Assembly (NCBI RefSeq): GCF_030547005.1
Contig: NZ_JAUOPN010000001.1
Span: 434,001 to 498,000 of the forward strand
Direction: 5' to 3'
DNA: 64,000 bases
DNA from: Maribacter sp. 1_MG-2023
GTDB lineage: Bacteria; Bacteroidota; Bacteroidia; Flavobacteriales; Flavobacteriaceae
Below the pieces are notes generated by a model. It saw only the letters and a list, made by a program, of their open reading frames with translations. It did not search any database and had not been told where the DNA came from. Made by a program: the position numbers and the translations under genes. Positions 51,631 through 60,496 of this stretch are shown here, one piece after another. Positions within the stretch are counted from its first letter, which is position 1, and the number at the start of each line of letters is the position of its first letter.

Positions 51631-53152
51631 GTAGTTTTTCGGTCAATACCGCAATGCATGAAATTATACCCTCCTTATAATTCCCCATTCTTAGATTTTC
51701 ATTAGGGGCATGTATGTTATTATCTGGGTTAGGAATTCGAATAGATACTGCGGGTATATTCAATGCTTCTAAAAATGGAGCCATGGGTTGGGATCCACCG
51801 GTAGTTCTCATATTTATTATTGTATTACCAAACACTTTAGTTAAAGCCGAATTTAAAAACTTACCGATTGAACTATCCATTTCTGTTCTAAATGGTTTTG
51901 AGCCAATTCTGTAATCGAGAGACACGAGTTTAGGGTAAGTTGCTCTTTCTTCTTTGGTTGGTATAGAGTCCACGATGTAAAACCCCTCTTCTTTTATATG
52001 TGCCCGTAGTAATTCTATTTGTCTATCCCCGGGCGTTTCAGGTACTAATCGCATATCTATTTCAATGATTACTTCTTCAGGTATTAATGTGCGGACTTCC
52101 TTACCTGTCCATCCTGCTTTTAAGCCTCTAATATTTAAAGAAGGAAACTGTAACGCTTCTTGATACGTGTCTGCAACTTCTTCAGAGTTGGCAATGCCTA
52201 GTCTCAAATTTAGACTGTCCATATTTTCTGGTACAGAATTAAGTAGTTCTTTATCGCGTTCAGATAAATGAACACCATCATAAAACCCAGGAATTTGAAC
52301 TATGCCTTTTTCATCTTTAAAACTACTTATTAATTGTGCTGCCTTAAAAACTGGGTTTGGTGCATAATTTCCATACTGACCGCTATGCAATGCATCGGTC
52401 GAACCAAAAACTGTAATTGTTGCTGTAGTAATACCTCTAGCGCCATATGTCAAAGTTGGTAAATTAGAAAGATGTCTAGTACCGTCCATTATCAAAAGCA
52501 TTTCCGATTGTAAGAGGCTTTTGTTTTTAAGAACAGCTTTTGGTAAATCTGGTGAGCCAAGTTCTTCTTGAAAATCCATGATTACTTTTATGTTGTATTC
52601 TGGAGTGATACGTTGTTCTTCTAAAATATTCAGCGCTGAAATTAATGACATCGCCGGACCCTTAGAATCAGATGCGGATCTTGCAAAAATTCTAATATCA
52701 TCCGGTATATTTTTTTGATTAGAATTAAATTCTTCCGTTGTCCATAATCCATTTTTTAAGGTCTTGAAAACTGGTTCAAAAGGATTGTTTTGAGACCACT
52801 CAGAACGGTCGACAGGTTGCCCGTCAATTTGTAAATAAAATAAAATACTTTTTCTGTTTTTATGAAAAATTTTCTCGGCAAAGAGTAGGGGTGCACCTTC
52901 GGTAATTATGGTCTGTGTTTTGAATTTTAAACTCTTAAAAACACTATCGCACCATGCTTTATTATTTTCAATTTGTTCGGGAAAATTACCGTCATTTGGT
53001 AATCTTAAAAAATGATGTAAATTCGTAGAAGCGGTCATGAAATTTTCATCGACCATTAATTTAATGTCTTCGCTTTTTAACTTCTGTGAAAAGCTATTTA
53101 AGCTACTGCTTATACATATTGCAATAAGCAATAAATTCAACAAATTTTTCAT
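51626..53152 (-). CDS. secreted M20-family metallo-hydrolase with altered metal site
   Basis: A 508-residue exported protein of the M20/M25/M40 family (signal peptide MKNLLNLLLIAICISSSLNSF). Recognisable parts are FYLQIDGQPVD (about 105-115), SASDSKGPAMSLI, DFQEELGSPDLP with the catalytic Glu pair, IMDGTR, the dimerisation domain, TTGGSQPMAPFLEALNIP and IHAPNENLRM with the last metal His. The usual HxD at the first site is QID here (Gln108, Asp110), so one metal-binding His is absent. Peptide cleavage is plausible but not certain. Confidence 0.85.
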   Translation of the reverse strand: MKNLLNLLLIAICISSSLNSFSQKLKSEDIKLMVDENFMTASTNLHHFLRLPNDGNFPEQIENNKAWCDSVFKSLKFKTQTIITEGAPLLFAEKIFHKNRKSILFYLQIDGQPVDRSEWSQNNPFEPVFKTLKNGLWTTEEFNSNQKNIPDDIRIFARSASDSKGPAMSLISALNILEEQRITPEYNIKVIMDFQEELGSPDLPKAVLKNKSLLQSEMLLIMDGTRHLSNLPTLTYGARGITTATITVFGSTDALHSGQYGNYAPNPVFKAAQLISSFKDEKGIVQIPGFYDGVHLSERDKELLNSVPENMDSLNLRLGIANSEEVADTYQEALQFPSLNIRGLKAGWTGKEVRTLIPEEVIIEIDMRLVPETPGDRQIELLRAHIKEEGFYIVDSIPTKEERATYPKLVSLDYRIGSKPFRTEMDSSIGKFLNSALTKVFGNTIINMRTTGGSQPMAPFLEALNIPAVSIRIPNPDNNIHAPNENLRMGNYKEGIISCIAVLTEKLP

Positions 53153-53287
53153 TTTGTATAGAAATTATAAGATTTAGTCTTGTCTAAAAATTTTAATTAA
53201 ATAATTAGTAACCAGTTTTTTATGTAATGTTAAGTAAAGTTTAAATATATACAACTTCTATTTTGGTTAATTCTGCCTAAACGTTAC

Positions 53288-55276
53288 CTATTCTTGCTCT
53301 TGTAATGACTTTATTTCGTCTCGTAATTTCGCTGCTTGCATAAAATCTAATTCTTTTGCAGCTTTTTCCATCGCTTTTCTTTTGTCTTTTATGAGCTTTT
53401 CTATTTGTTCTTTTGTAAGGTAATCCATGTCTGGTTCGGCAGCTCTCAACTCCTCTTTTATGAAGTGATATGTGGAGACGGAATTTTTAGAAAGCACACT
53501 GTCCAAACTTTTGTTCAAGGCAGTTGGCGTTACGTTATTATCCGTATTATATTGTATCTGTTTTTGCCTTCTGTAATTTGTTTCGTCAATCGTTTTTTGC
53601 ATGCTTGCAGTTATCTTATCTGCGTACATAATTGCAAGTCCATTTAGGTTTCTTGCAGCTCTACCAACGGTCTGTGTTAATGATCTATTACTACGTAAAA
53701 AACCTTCTTTATCGGCATCTAAAATTACCACTAAAGAAACCTCTGGTAAATCTAATCCTTCTCGTAATAAATTGACTCCTATAAGCACATCAAAAATTCC
53801 CTTTCGTAAATCTTGCATGATTTCTACACGCTCTAAAGTGTCAACATCACTATGAATATATCTACATCTAATATTGATTCTGTCCATATATTTAGCTAAC
53901 TCTTCTGCCATCCTTTTTGTCAAAGTTGTAACTAAAGTCCGCTCATCTTTCTCAACACGAATTTGAATTTCTTCTACTAAATCATCAATTTGGTTTAAGC
54001 TTGGTCTTACCTCAATTATGGGATCTAGAAGTCCGGTTGGTCTAATCACCTGCTCAACATACACACCTTGACTCAATTGCATTTCGTAATCTGCGGGCGT
54101 AGCACTTACATATAAAACTTGATTTTGTAACGCTTCGAACTCTTCAAACTTTAATGGTCTATTGTCCATTGCGGCAGGTAATCGAAAACCATAATCTACC
54201 AAGTTTACTTTTCTAGAACGGTCACCGCCATACATGGCATGTACCTGAGGTATGGTCACGTGACTTTCATCAATCACCATTAAATAATCATCAGGAAAGT
54301 AATCTAACAAACAGAAAGGTCTGGTGCCCGGTTTTCGACCATCTAAATATCTAGAATAGTTTTCTATACCTGAGCAATATCCAAGTTCACGTATCATTTC
54401 TAAATCGAAATTGGTACGCTCTTCTAATCTTTTTGCTTCTAGTGGCTTTCCAATTTCTTTAAAGTAATCTATCTGTTTAACCAAATCATCTTGTATACTA
54501 TGAATGGCATTTTGTAAAACATCTTTAGAGGTAACGAACATATTTGCTGGGTAAATAGTAAGTGTCTCGTATACTTCTATAATATTATTATTGAACGGGT
54601 CAAAAGCTTCTATTTCTTCAATTTCATCCCCGAAAAAATGAATTCTATAGGCATGGTCAGCATAACTAGGAAATACATCTACAACGTCACCTTTTACCCT
54701 AAAATTACCGTTTTTAAAATCCGCCATAGTTCTAGAATATAGCGATTGCACTAATAGGTGCATTAGCTTGGTTCTAGCAATAACTTGATCTTTTTTTATG
54801 GAAATGACATTTTTCTGAAATTCAACGGGGTTACCAATACCATATAAACAAGAAACTGATGCAATAACAATTACATCTCGCCTTCCTGAAAGTAGCGAAG
54901 AGGTAGTACTTAGACGTAATTTCTCAATATCTTCATTAATCGAAAGATCTTTTTCAATGTACACACCACTTGTTGGTATAAATGCCTCGGGTTGGTAGTA
55001 GTCGTAGTAGGATACAAAATACTCTACCGCATTATCTGGAAAAAACTGCTTGAACTCTGAATATAACTGGGCAGCCAAGGTTTTGTTGTGCGCCAATAAT
55101 AATGTCGGTTTTTGTACTTCTTCGATGACATTGGCTACTGTAAACGTTTTACCTGAACCGGTTACACCCAATAATGTCTGAAACTTTTCCTTATCATTTA
55201 TACCTTTTACCAATTCTTTAATGGCATTTGGTTGATCCCCAGTGGGTTTGAAGTCTGATACTACTTTGAATTTCAT
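53288..55276 (-). CDS. uvrB: excinuclease ABC subunit B
   Basis: A 662-residue DNA-damage-verifying helicase of nucleotide excision repair. Motifs include Walker A GVTGSGKT, the DNA-clamp hairpin FVSYYDYYQPEAFIP, LMVIDESHV and the helicase QTVGRAARN. A C-terminal UVR domain (MEKAAKELDFMQAAKLRDEIKSLQEQ) contacts UvrC. uvrA and uvrC are not in the window. No SOS-box-like sequence is obvious upstream. Confidence 0.97.
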   Translation of the reverse strand: MKFKVVSDFKPTGDQPNAIKELVKGINDKEKFQTLLGVTGSGKTFTVANVIEEVQKPTLLLAHNKTLAAQLYSEFKQFFPDNAVEYFVSYYDYYQPEAFIPTSGVYIEKDLSINEDIEKLRLSTTSSLLSGRRDVIVIASVSCLYGIGNPVEFQKNVISIKKDQVIARTKLMHLLVQSLYSRTMADFKNGNFRVKGDVVDVFPSYADHAYRIHFFGDEIEEIEAFDPFNNNIIEVYETLTIYPANMFVTSKDVLQNAIHSIQDDLVKQIDYFKEIGKPLEAKRLEERTNFDLEMIRELGYCSGIENYSRYLDGRKPGTRPFCLLDYFPDDYLMVIDESHVTIPQVHAMYGGDRSRKVNLVDYGFRLPAAMDNRPLKFEEFEALQNQVLYVSATPADYEMQLSQGVYVEQVIRPTGLLDPIIEVRPSLNQIDDLVEEIQIRVEKDERTLVTTLTKRMAEELAKYMDRINIRCRYIHSDVDTLERVEIMQDLRKGIFDVLIGVNLLREGLDLPEVSLVVILDADKEGFLRSNRSLTQTVGRAARNLNGLAIMYADKITASMQKTIDETNYRRQKQIQYNTDNNVTPTALNKSLDSVLSKNSVSTYHFIKEELRAAEPDMDYLTKEQIEKLIKDKRKAMEKAAKELDFMQAAKLRDEIKSLQEQE

Positions 55277-55335
55277 GCTATAAAATTACGAAAGAAGGAC
55301 CATTTAAAAGAGTTCAATAACAATAATCATTAAGT

Positions 55336-56802
55336 CTATCGAATTAGTGAAAAATGACCCATTATTGGTTGCTGATTAAGAAAGCTAGCTTTATACCAAT
55401 AGTCAGATTGTGGCATTTGTTTAGTATTAAAAGTACCGTCCCATCCAATGCTATTTGGGTTGATTTGTTGTATTAAACTGCCAAATTGATTATAAATATG
55501 TATTACGTCTATGACAGCTTCAAAGTTTTCAATGGGCGGCACATACTGCCAATAGTCGTTAACTCCATCTCCGTTAGGCGAAAAAAATGACGGAAAATCT
55601 TTTTTGGAAATATCTCTATCTACCAATCTTTCTGTTGTTCCGCAACCGTTTTTATCTCGAACATAAGCAGTGTAATTACGAGTTGGCATTTCTACGAACA
55701 TTGAAGAATCTTGAAAAGGACCATCTCGACCGGTTAATGAATACTCATATTGTCCGCCACCGGTTACGGAAATTAATATTGTTTTTCCTAAAGGTAAGTT
55801 GGTGACATTTATTGCTGTAATTGTAGCTTCTTCCGATGCTACTACGTCTATAAGTTTAGAACTTATGCATTCAATATCGCCCGTGTCGGTAGTAATATTA
55901 TTATATGCTTCAAACCGATATTTACCTGGTGCAGAAATAGCAACACTTTGTGTTTCTGATAGTAACGTTTCTTCGCTACCACTATTTGTTAAAAACCACC
56001 TAAAACCATCGGCAACATCGTTCGATGAAATAGTGTAGGGTAGTTCGTCACTGCATATACCTACTATGTTAGGTAAATTGATAATTGGAGCCCTATATAT
56101 TAATTCCCCGGTAGTTTCAGAAACATAGGGGTCACAAACATAAACGGCAAAACTAGTAGTGAATATTTCTTCGGTACAAGATGTTGCAATACCGATATCA
56201 TTATAGGGTTCTATTTTTACATAAATATTTGCGTTTTGTGGTAAATCTTCAGGGGGGTCGTAACTCAGTTCGTTTTTGATATCCAAATTATTTACTATTT
56301 CATGACCATTCGGTGTCGTGCCAATAGATAAATAGTAACCCGTTGCTGTAGGGCTATATTCCCATTCAATATCTGTGATAATAGTTACACTTCCCGCATT
56401 ATTATCTGGTGTAATCAATACAGAGCAAGTAGGGGCTGTGGTGACTTCAGCTGTTGTAAACACTAGTTCGTCGCAGCTGATTGGCGGACCGTCATACGGA
56501 ACTAAACTTAATGTCGCGTACATTGTGGTGCCGTCTGGTAAACCTAACGGCAGAGTATAATAAGGGTTAGTGCCAATAGGTTTTCTATCTAAAATGTCAG
56601 TGCCTTGCGGAGTGGTGCCAATAGAAAGTATATATCCGTTATAACCTAATACTTCGGTCCAGGTTAGTGTTGTGTTTACTTCAATGTTATCTGCACCGTT
56701 GTTTGGGAAAGTAAATTCTGTACAATCTTGACCATGTAAAAATGCACTTGTCAAAAAGAGGCATAACAACCTCAAGAAGAAAGACATTTTTTTAATATTC
56801 AT
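55336..56802 (-). CDS. T9SS type B sorted surface protein (two Fn3-like repeats)
   Basis: A 488-residue exported protein. Signal peptide at 1-24, then two related repeats (CTEFTFPNNGADNIEVNTTLTWTE and CSVLITPDNNAGSVTIITDIEWEY), each with a YxLSIGTTP core, and a CDPYVSETTGELIYRAP domain. It ends in a gliding-motility-associated C-terminal (type B) sorting domain with FFSPNGDGVNDYW, IYNQFGSLI and GWDGTFNTKQMPQSDYWYKA. Type IX secretion carries it across the outer membrane. It resembles the gene at 56818-58587, separated by 15 bp. Confidence 0.9.
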   Translation of the reverse strand: MNIKKMSFFLRLLCLFLTSAFLHGQDCTEFTFPNNGADNIEVNTTLTWTEVLGYNGYILSIGTTPQGTDILDRKPIGTNPYYTLPLGLPDGTTMYATLSLVPYDGPPISCDELVFTTAEVTTAPTCSVLITPDNNAGSVTIITDIEWEYSPTATGYYLSIGTTPNGHEIVNNLDIKNELSYDPPEDLPQNANIYVKIEPYNDIGIATSCTEEIFTTSFAVYVCDPYVSETTGELIYRAPIINLPNIVGICSDELPYTISSNDVADGFRWFLTNSGSEETLLSETQSVAISAPGKYRFEAYNNITTDTGDIECISSKLIDVVASEEATITAINVTNLPLGKTILISVTGGGQYEYSLTGRDGPFQDSSMFVEMPTRNYTAYVRDKNGCGTTERLVDRDISKKDFPSFFSPNGDGVNDYWQYVPPIENFEAVIDVIHIYNQFGSLIQQINPNSIGWDGTFNTKQMPQSDYWYKASFLNQQPIMGHFSLIR

Positions 56803-56817
56803 GTTGTATAAATTAAT

Positions 56818-58587
56818 TTATCGTTTCAAATTAAAATGACCTTTGATAATTTTATTATTGGTAGCAATTGCTTTGAACCAATAATTAGATTCCGGAAGTG
56901 CTTTGCCATTTAAGTTTCCGTTCCAACCAGTTGTATTTGGTGCTATTTGTGCTAAAAGTGATCCGAATTTATCAAATATAAAGATTACCGATACATTGTT
57001 TTCACCCGTTTCAACAGGTGGTATAAATTGCCAAAAATCATTTATACCGTCACCATTGGGTGTGAAGAAATTTGGGAATCCGTTCACTGTCAAATCTTGT
57101 TCGATCAAACGTTCGGCAATGCCGCAGCCTGCTTTATCGCGAACATATACGGTGTGATTTTGTAAGGATATGTTGTTGAAACGATTAGAATTTTGAAACG
57201 GTCCGTTTTCATTATCTAAAGCATATTCATAATTGCCATTTGTAGTTGTAATTACTTCATAGTTGAGTGAGTTGGCACTAATTTGAACTTTTACATCTTC
57301 TATTTCTGGTGCTTGTGATATTTCTACTTGAAATGTTTTTGAACTGGCACATTCGAATGTTTGCTCCGAATCTTCTATGTTTAAATAGGCTTCATAAATA
57401 TATTCACCTTCTTCATTAATAGATACTTCTGAGGATGTAGAAATTAAAGTTTCATTGCCTCTTTCATCTAATTGAAACCACCTGTAGCCATCTGCTTCAT
57501 CGGTTGCCGTAATAACATCGAATTCATTGCCGATACAAATTGATACGGAATCTGGAAAGGTCAAAATAGGATTTAAAACCAACAATTCGCCACTTAAAGG
57601 GTCAAAATATGGTCCGCAACCTAATGCTGTAGAAAAAGTTTCTTGTGCACAGCCGATTGCTTCACCCGCGTCATTAAACGGGAATATGGAGATAAAGAAG
57701 GTTCGGTTGGGTTCAAAATCTATAATTACCGTAGATGTTTTAAAAAAGATGGCGTCCTCTAAAATATTTGTCTCAAACGGAGAAGTGCCTATCGATACTC
57801 TATAACCTGTTGCATTGGGAACTGGGTTCCAATCAAGTGTTGGACTCAGCTGTACGTTTGTTTCTCCGTCTACAGGAGAAATCATAGTGGTACATATTGG
57901 TAGAACAGCTTCTGGTGCCGTGGTGAACATAAATGTGCTACAATTAGAAGCTACGCCTATTCTGTTATATGGAATTATAGTAACGTAAATTTCTGCTTCT
58001 GACGGTAGATCTATTGGTGGATTGTAGTTAAGGGAGTTTCCAACATCTGTACTCGTAAGAATTTCACTTCCGTTTAATGTTGTTCCAAGGGATAAAAAAT
58101 ACCCGGTTGCACTTGGTGCGGCACTCCAAGAAATATTTGTGGTTGAATTGACGTCTAAAGCATCATTTGCCGGAAAAGTAGATAGTACACATTGGGGTAC
58201 TTCGCTCAAAGCAGCTGTCGTAAAACTTTGACTGTCACATACAATATTGGGCTGATTGAAAAAGAATAAAGTTATGGTTATAAATATTTCTGTGCTCTCT
58301 GGTAAACCTGTCTCTAGGGTAAAAGTGGTGGCTGTACCAACATTTCTTTCGTTTAAAATATCATTGCCTCCAGTAGTTGTTCCTAGAGAAATAATATAAC
58401 CAGGCACCCCTGTTACAGCTTCCCAACTAATTGAAGTATCTGCGGGAACCAAGGTGGTGCCATCAACAGGACTAACTAAAGCGGGACATTCTTGTGCCGA
58501 GGTTTTAAAAACAGCAAATAACAGGACTATGAAAAATATTGGCACAGCCAATATTTGGGGTATTCTTATGTCCCATTTCTTTTTCAT
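56818..58587 (-). CDS. T9SS type B sorted surface protein (three Fn3-like repeats)
   Basis: A 589-residue exported paralogue of the protein at 55336. It carries three Fn3-like repeats starting CPALVSPVDGTTLVPADTSI, CVLSTFPANDALDVNSTTNI and CTTMISPVDGETNVQLSPTL, each with a YxxSLGTT or YRVSIGTS strand. The domain CGPYFDPLSGELLVLNP is next. The type B sorting domain (FPNFFTPNGDGINDFW, IFDKFGSLLAQ, GWNGNLNGKALPESNYW) ends the protein. It differs from the neighbour mainly by one repeat, which suggests tandem duplication followed by repeat gain or loss. Confidence 0.9.
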   Translation of the reverse strand: MKKKWDIRIPQILAVPIFFIVLLFAVFKTSAQECPALVSPVDGTTLVPADTSISWEAVTGVPGYIISLGTTTGGNDILNERNVGTATTFTLETGLPESTEIFITITLFFFNQPNIVCDSQSFTTAALSEVPQCVLSTFPANDALDVNSTTNISWSAAPSATGYFLSLGTTLNGSEILTSTDVGNSLNYNPPIDLPSEAEIYVTIIPYNRIGVASNCSTFMFTTAPEAVLPICTTMISPVDGETNVQLSPTLDWNPVPNATGYRVSIGTSPFETNILEDAIFFKTSTVIIDFEPNRTFFISIFPFNDAGEAIGCAQETFSTALGCGPYFDPLSGELLVLNPILTFPDSVSICIGNEFDVITATDEADGYRWFQLDERGNETLISTSSEVSINEEGEYIYEAYLNIEDSEQTFECASSKTFQVEISQAPEIEDVKVQISANSLNYEVITTTNGNYEYALDNENGPFQNSNRFNNISLQNHTVYVRDKAGCGIAERLIEQDLTVNGFPNFFTPNGDGINDFWQFIPPVETGENNVSVIFIFDKFGSLLAQIAPNTTGWNGNLNGKALPESNYWFKAIATNNKIIKGHFNLKR

Positions 58588-58682
58588 AGCATATTGGTAA
58601 ACAATACAATATACTACAAATTGAAAATCTACACTTTCAGAACCCTGTTAAATAGGATTAATTGTCTGATACGCGCGATGAA

Positions 58683-59516
58683 TTAAAGGTCGCGTTTTTT
58701 AAGAATTGCATAAGATCCATAAATGAAAATGACTATCCATGCCATAACAATCACAATTTCATACCAATGTATGTAATAGTCTAACGCAAGCTTTTCGCCC
58801 ATTTGATTGGCAACAGATTGTACGGCACCTAATCTAGAGAATGGTTCTTTTATAAGATTGAACATTGCCTGTAATGGAAAAAAGCCCATGATAACATCTG
58901 TAGTTTCACCATCAAAAAACTTCCATCGAATGATACCTCTGAAAATACCTTCGAATACTTGCCATAGAATTAGAAAACCAAGTGCAAAGGCTGACCTTTT
59001 TACTAAAACACCTAAGAAAAGACAGAAAGAAAAGAAACCTGTTAGTTTTATGAAAAAGGCTAAAAGGAACTCTAAATCGGTAAAAATGATAGATAATTCA
59101 TTAAAATCGGAGTAAACAAGCCCCAAAATTAAAGAAACTATAAAAACGAATATGGTAGAAACTAGTGAAAAAGTAATGACGGTCAGGAATTTTGAAAGGA
59201 TAAATTCCTTCTTTGAGAGTCCGTCAATTAGATTCTGTTTTATCGTCTTGTTACTGTATTCATTAGACATCATTGAAACAATAACAATAGCTAAGAATAG
59301 TTTGAAGAACGCGGTGATAAATGTGTTGAAATGCCAGATATAAGGAAAGTTAAAAATACCCTGATCTGCTAAATGAAACTTTATGGGGCCTATATCGAAT
59401 TTTATAGCCGCTACCAATGCGATAGAGGTTAAAAGTGCGAAGTATGAAATAATTAGCACTTTGCTAGCTCTGTTGTTCCAAAGTTTTATGAATTCTATTT
59501 GAAGTAATCGTATCAT
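58683..59516 (-). CDS. ABC-2 family transporter permease
   Basis: A 277-residue six-helix permease with the classic ABC-2 layout, including FIKLWNNRASKVLIISYFALL at the start, MSNEYSNKTIKQNLIDGLSKKEFILSKFL in the coupling region, and C-terminal HWYEIVIVMAWIVIFIYGSYAILKK. Its ATPase is encoded 12 bp upstream at 59529. The substrate is unknown. The pair lies between surface-protein genes. Confidence 0.88.
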   Translation of the reverse strand: MIRLLQIEFIKLWNNRASKVLIISYFALLTSIALVAAIKFDIGPIKFHLADQGIFNFPYIWHFNTFITAFFKLFLAIVIVSMMSNEYSNKTIKQNLIDGLSKKEFILSKFLTVITFSLVSTIFVFIVSLILGLVYSDFNELSIIFTDLEFLLAFFIKLTGFFSFCLFLGVLVKRSAFALGFLILWQVFEGIFRGIIRWKFFDGETTDVIMGFFPLQAMFNLIKEPFSRLGAVQSVANQMGEKLALDYYIHWYEIVIVMAWIVIFIYGSYAILKKRDL

Positions 59517-59528
59517 GTTGGTGGTGTG

Positions 59529-60431
59529 TTAGGCGTTAGCATTTTTAGTTAAGGCAAGAAACTGCTCTTCTAAACTTTCTTTTCGTTTTACTAAATGAGA
59601 TACGATAATGCCTTTGTCAAAAAGTAGTTTGTTCAGTGCTTGTGCATCTAGTTCTAAAGTTAAGATTGCTGTGACCAAACCATTTTCTTGTTTTATGCTT
59701 CCAAAATGTTCATTTGTGCTCAAGTACGATGTTAGTTTTTCTAAGTCATCAGATTTTAATTCAAAAAAGCCAAAACTAGCTTGCAAGCTATCTACTCTGC
59801 CAGCGTACAATTTTTCTCCTTTTCTTAAAATAACAACATGAGAACATACTTTCTCAACCTCATCCAATAAATGCGATGCTAGAAGAATCGTAGTTCCTTT
59901 TGCAGCAATTGTCTTTATGATTTCTCGAATCTGATGAATACCTTGAGGATCTAATCCGTTAGTTGGTTCATCAAGAATTAATATTTCTGGATCGTTTAAT
60001 AGGGCAGAGGCAATAGCTAGGCGCTGCTTCATCCCAAGGGAAAAAGTCCGGAATTTGCTATTTTTTCTATCTAGGAGTCCGACTAAATCTAGCTTTTCTT
60101 CAATTTTATCTTCTGATACATCTTTGATTTTACAAACTAGTTTTAAGTTTTGTAAAGCCGTCATGTATGGGTAGAAGTTTGGGCGTTCGATAATGGCGCC
60201 CACTTTTTTTAGTGCTTCGTGCGTTGAAGATTCACCGCCAAACCAAGCGAAGTCTCCGCTGGTTTTATTGACGACGTTTAATACAATGCCAAGGGTAGTT
60301 GATTTGCCGCTACCGTTAGGACCTAGAATTCCGTAAACATTACCTTTTTCTATAGTAAACGATAAATCTTTTACAGCGGTAAGGTGCCCGAATTTTTTGG
60401 TAAGATGATTGACTGTTAGAATAGTACTCAC
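59529..60431 (-). CDS. ABC transporter ATP-binding protein
   Basis: A 300-residue ATPase subunit for the permease at 58683. Motifs are Walker A GPNGSGKST (about 37-45), signature FSLGMKQRLA, Walker B ILILDEPTNGLDP and switch ASHLLDEVE. The C-terminal 80 residues are variable, as in bacitracin/lantibiotic-type exporters of the ABC-2 class. The start codon is GTG at 60431, and three copies of an ACTTGACG-type site overlap and precede it, suggesting regulation. Confidence 0.92.
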   Translation of the reverse strand: MSTILTVNHLTKKFGHLTAVKDLSFTIEKGNVYGILGPNGSGKSTTLGIVLNVVNKTSGDFAWFGGESSTHEALKKVGAIIERPNFYPYMTALQNLKLVCKIKDVSEDKIEEKLDLVGLLDRKNSKFRTFSLGMKQRLAIASALLNDPEILILDEPTNGLDPQGIHQIREIIKTIAAKGTTILLASHLLDEVEKVCSHVVILRKGEKLYAGRVDSLQASFGFFELKSDDLEKLTSYLSTNEHFGSIKQENGLVTAILTLELDAQALNKLLFDKGIIVSHLVKRKESLEEQFLALTKNANA

Positions 60432-60479
60432 GTCAAGTGTTTTTTGATTGGTTACGTATACTTGACGATAAACTTGACG
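60431..60479. promoter_or_regulatory. repeated ACTTGACG operator-like sites
   Basis: CGTCAAGT at 60431-60438 is the inverse of ACTTGACG at 60460-60467 and 60472-60479; the latter two are direct repeats with a 12-bp period. The first overlaps the GTG start of the ABC ATPase gene. This layout suggests a repressor or activator controlling the ABC operon, possibly GntR- or LytTR-like, but the regulator is not identified. Confidence 0.5.
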
Positions 60480-60496
60480 GAATGTTACAAAAGAAA

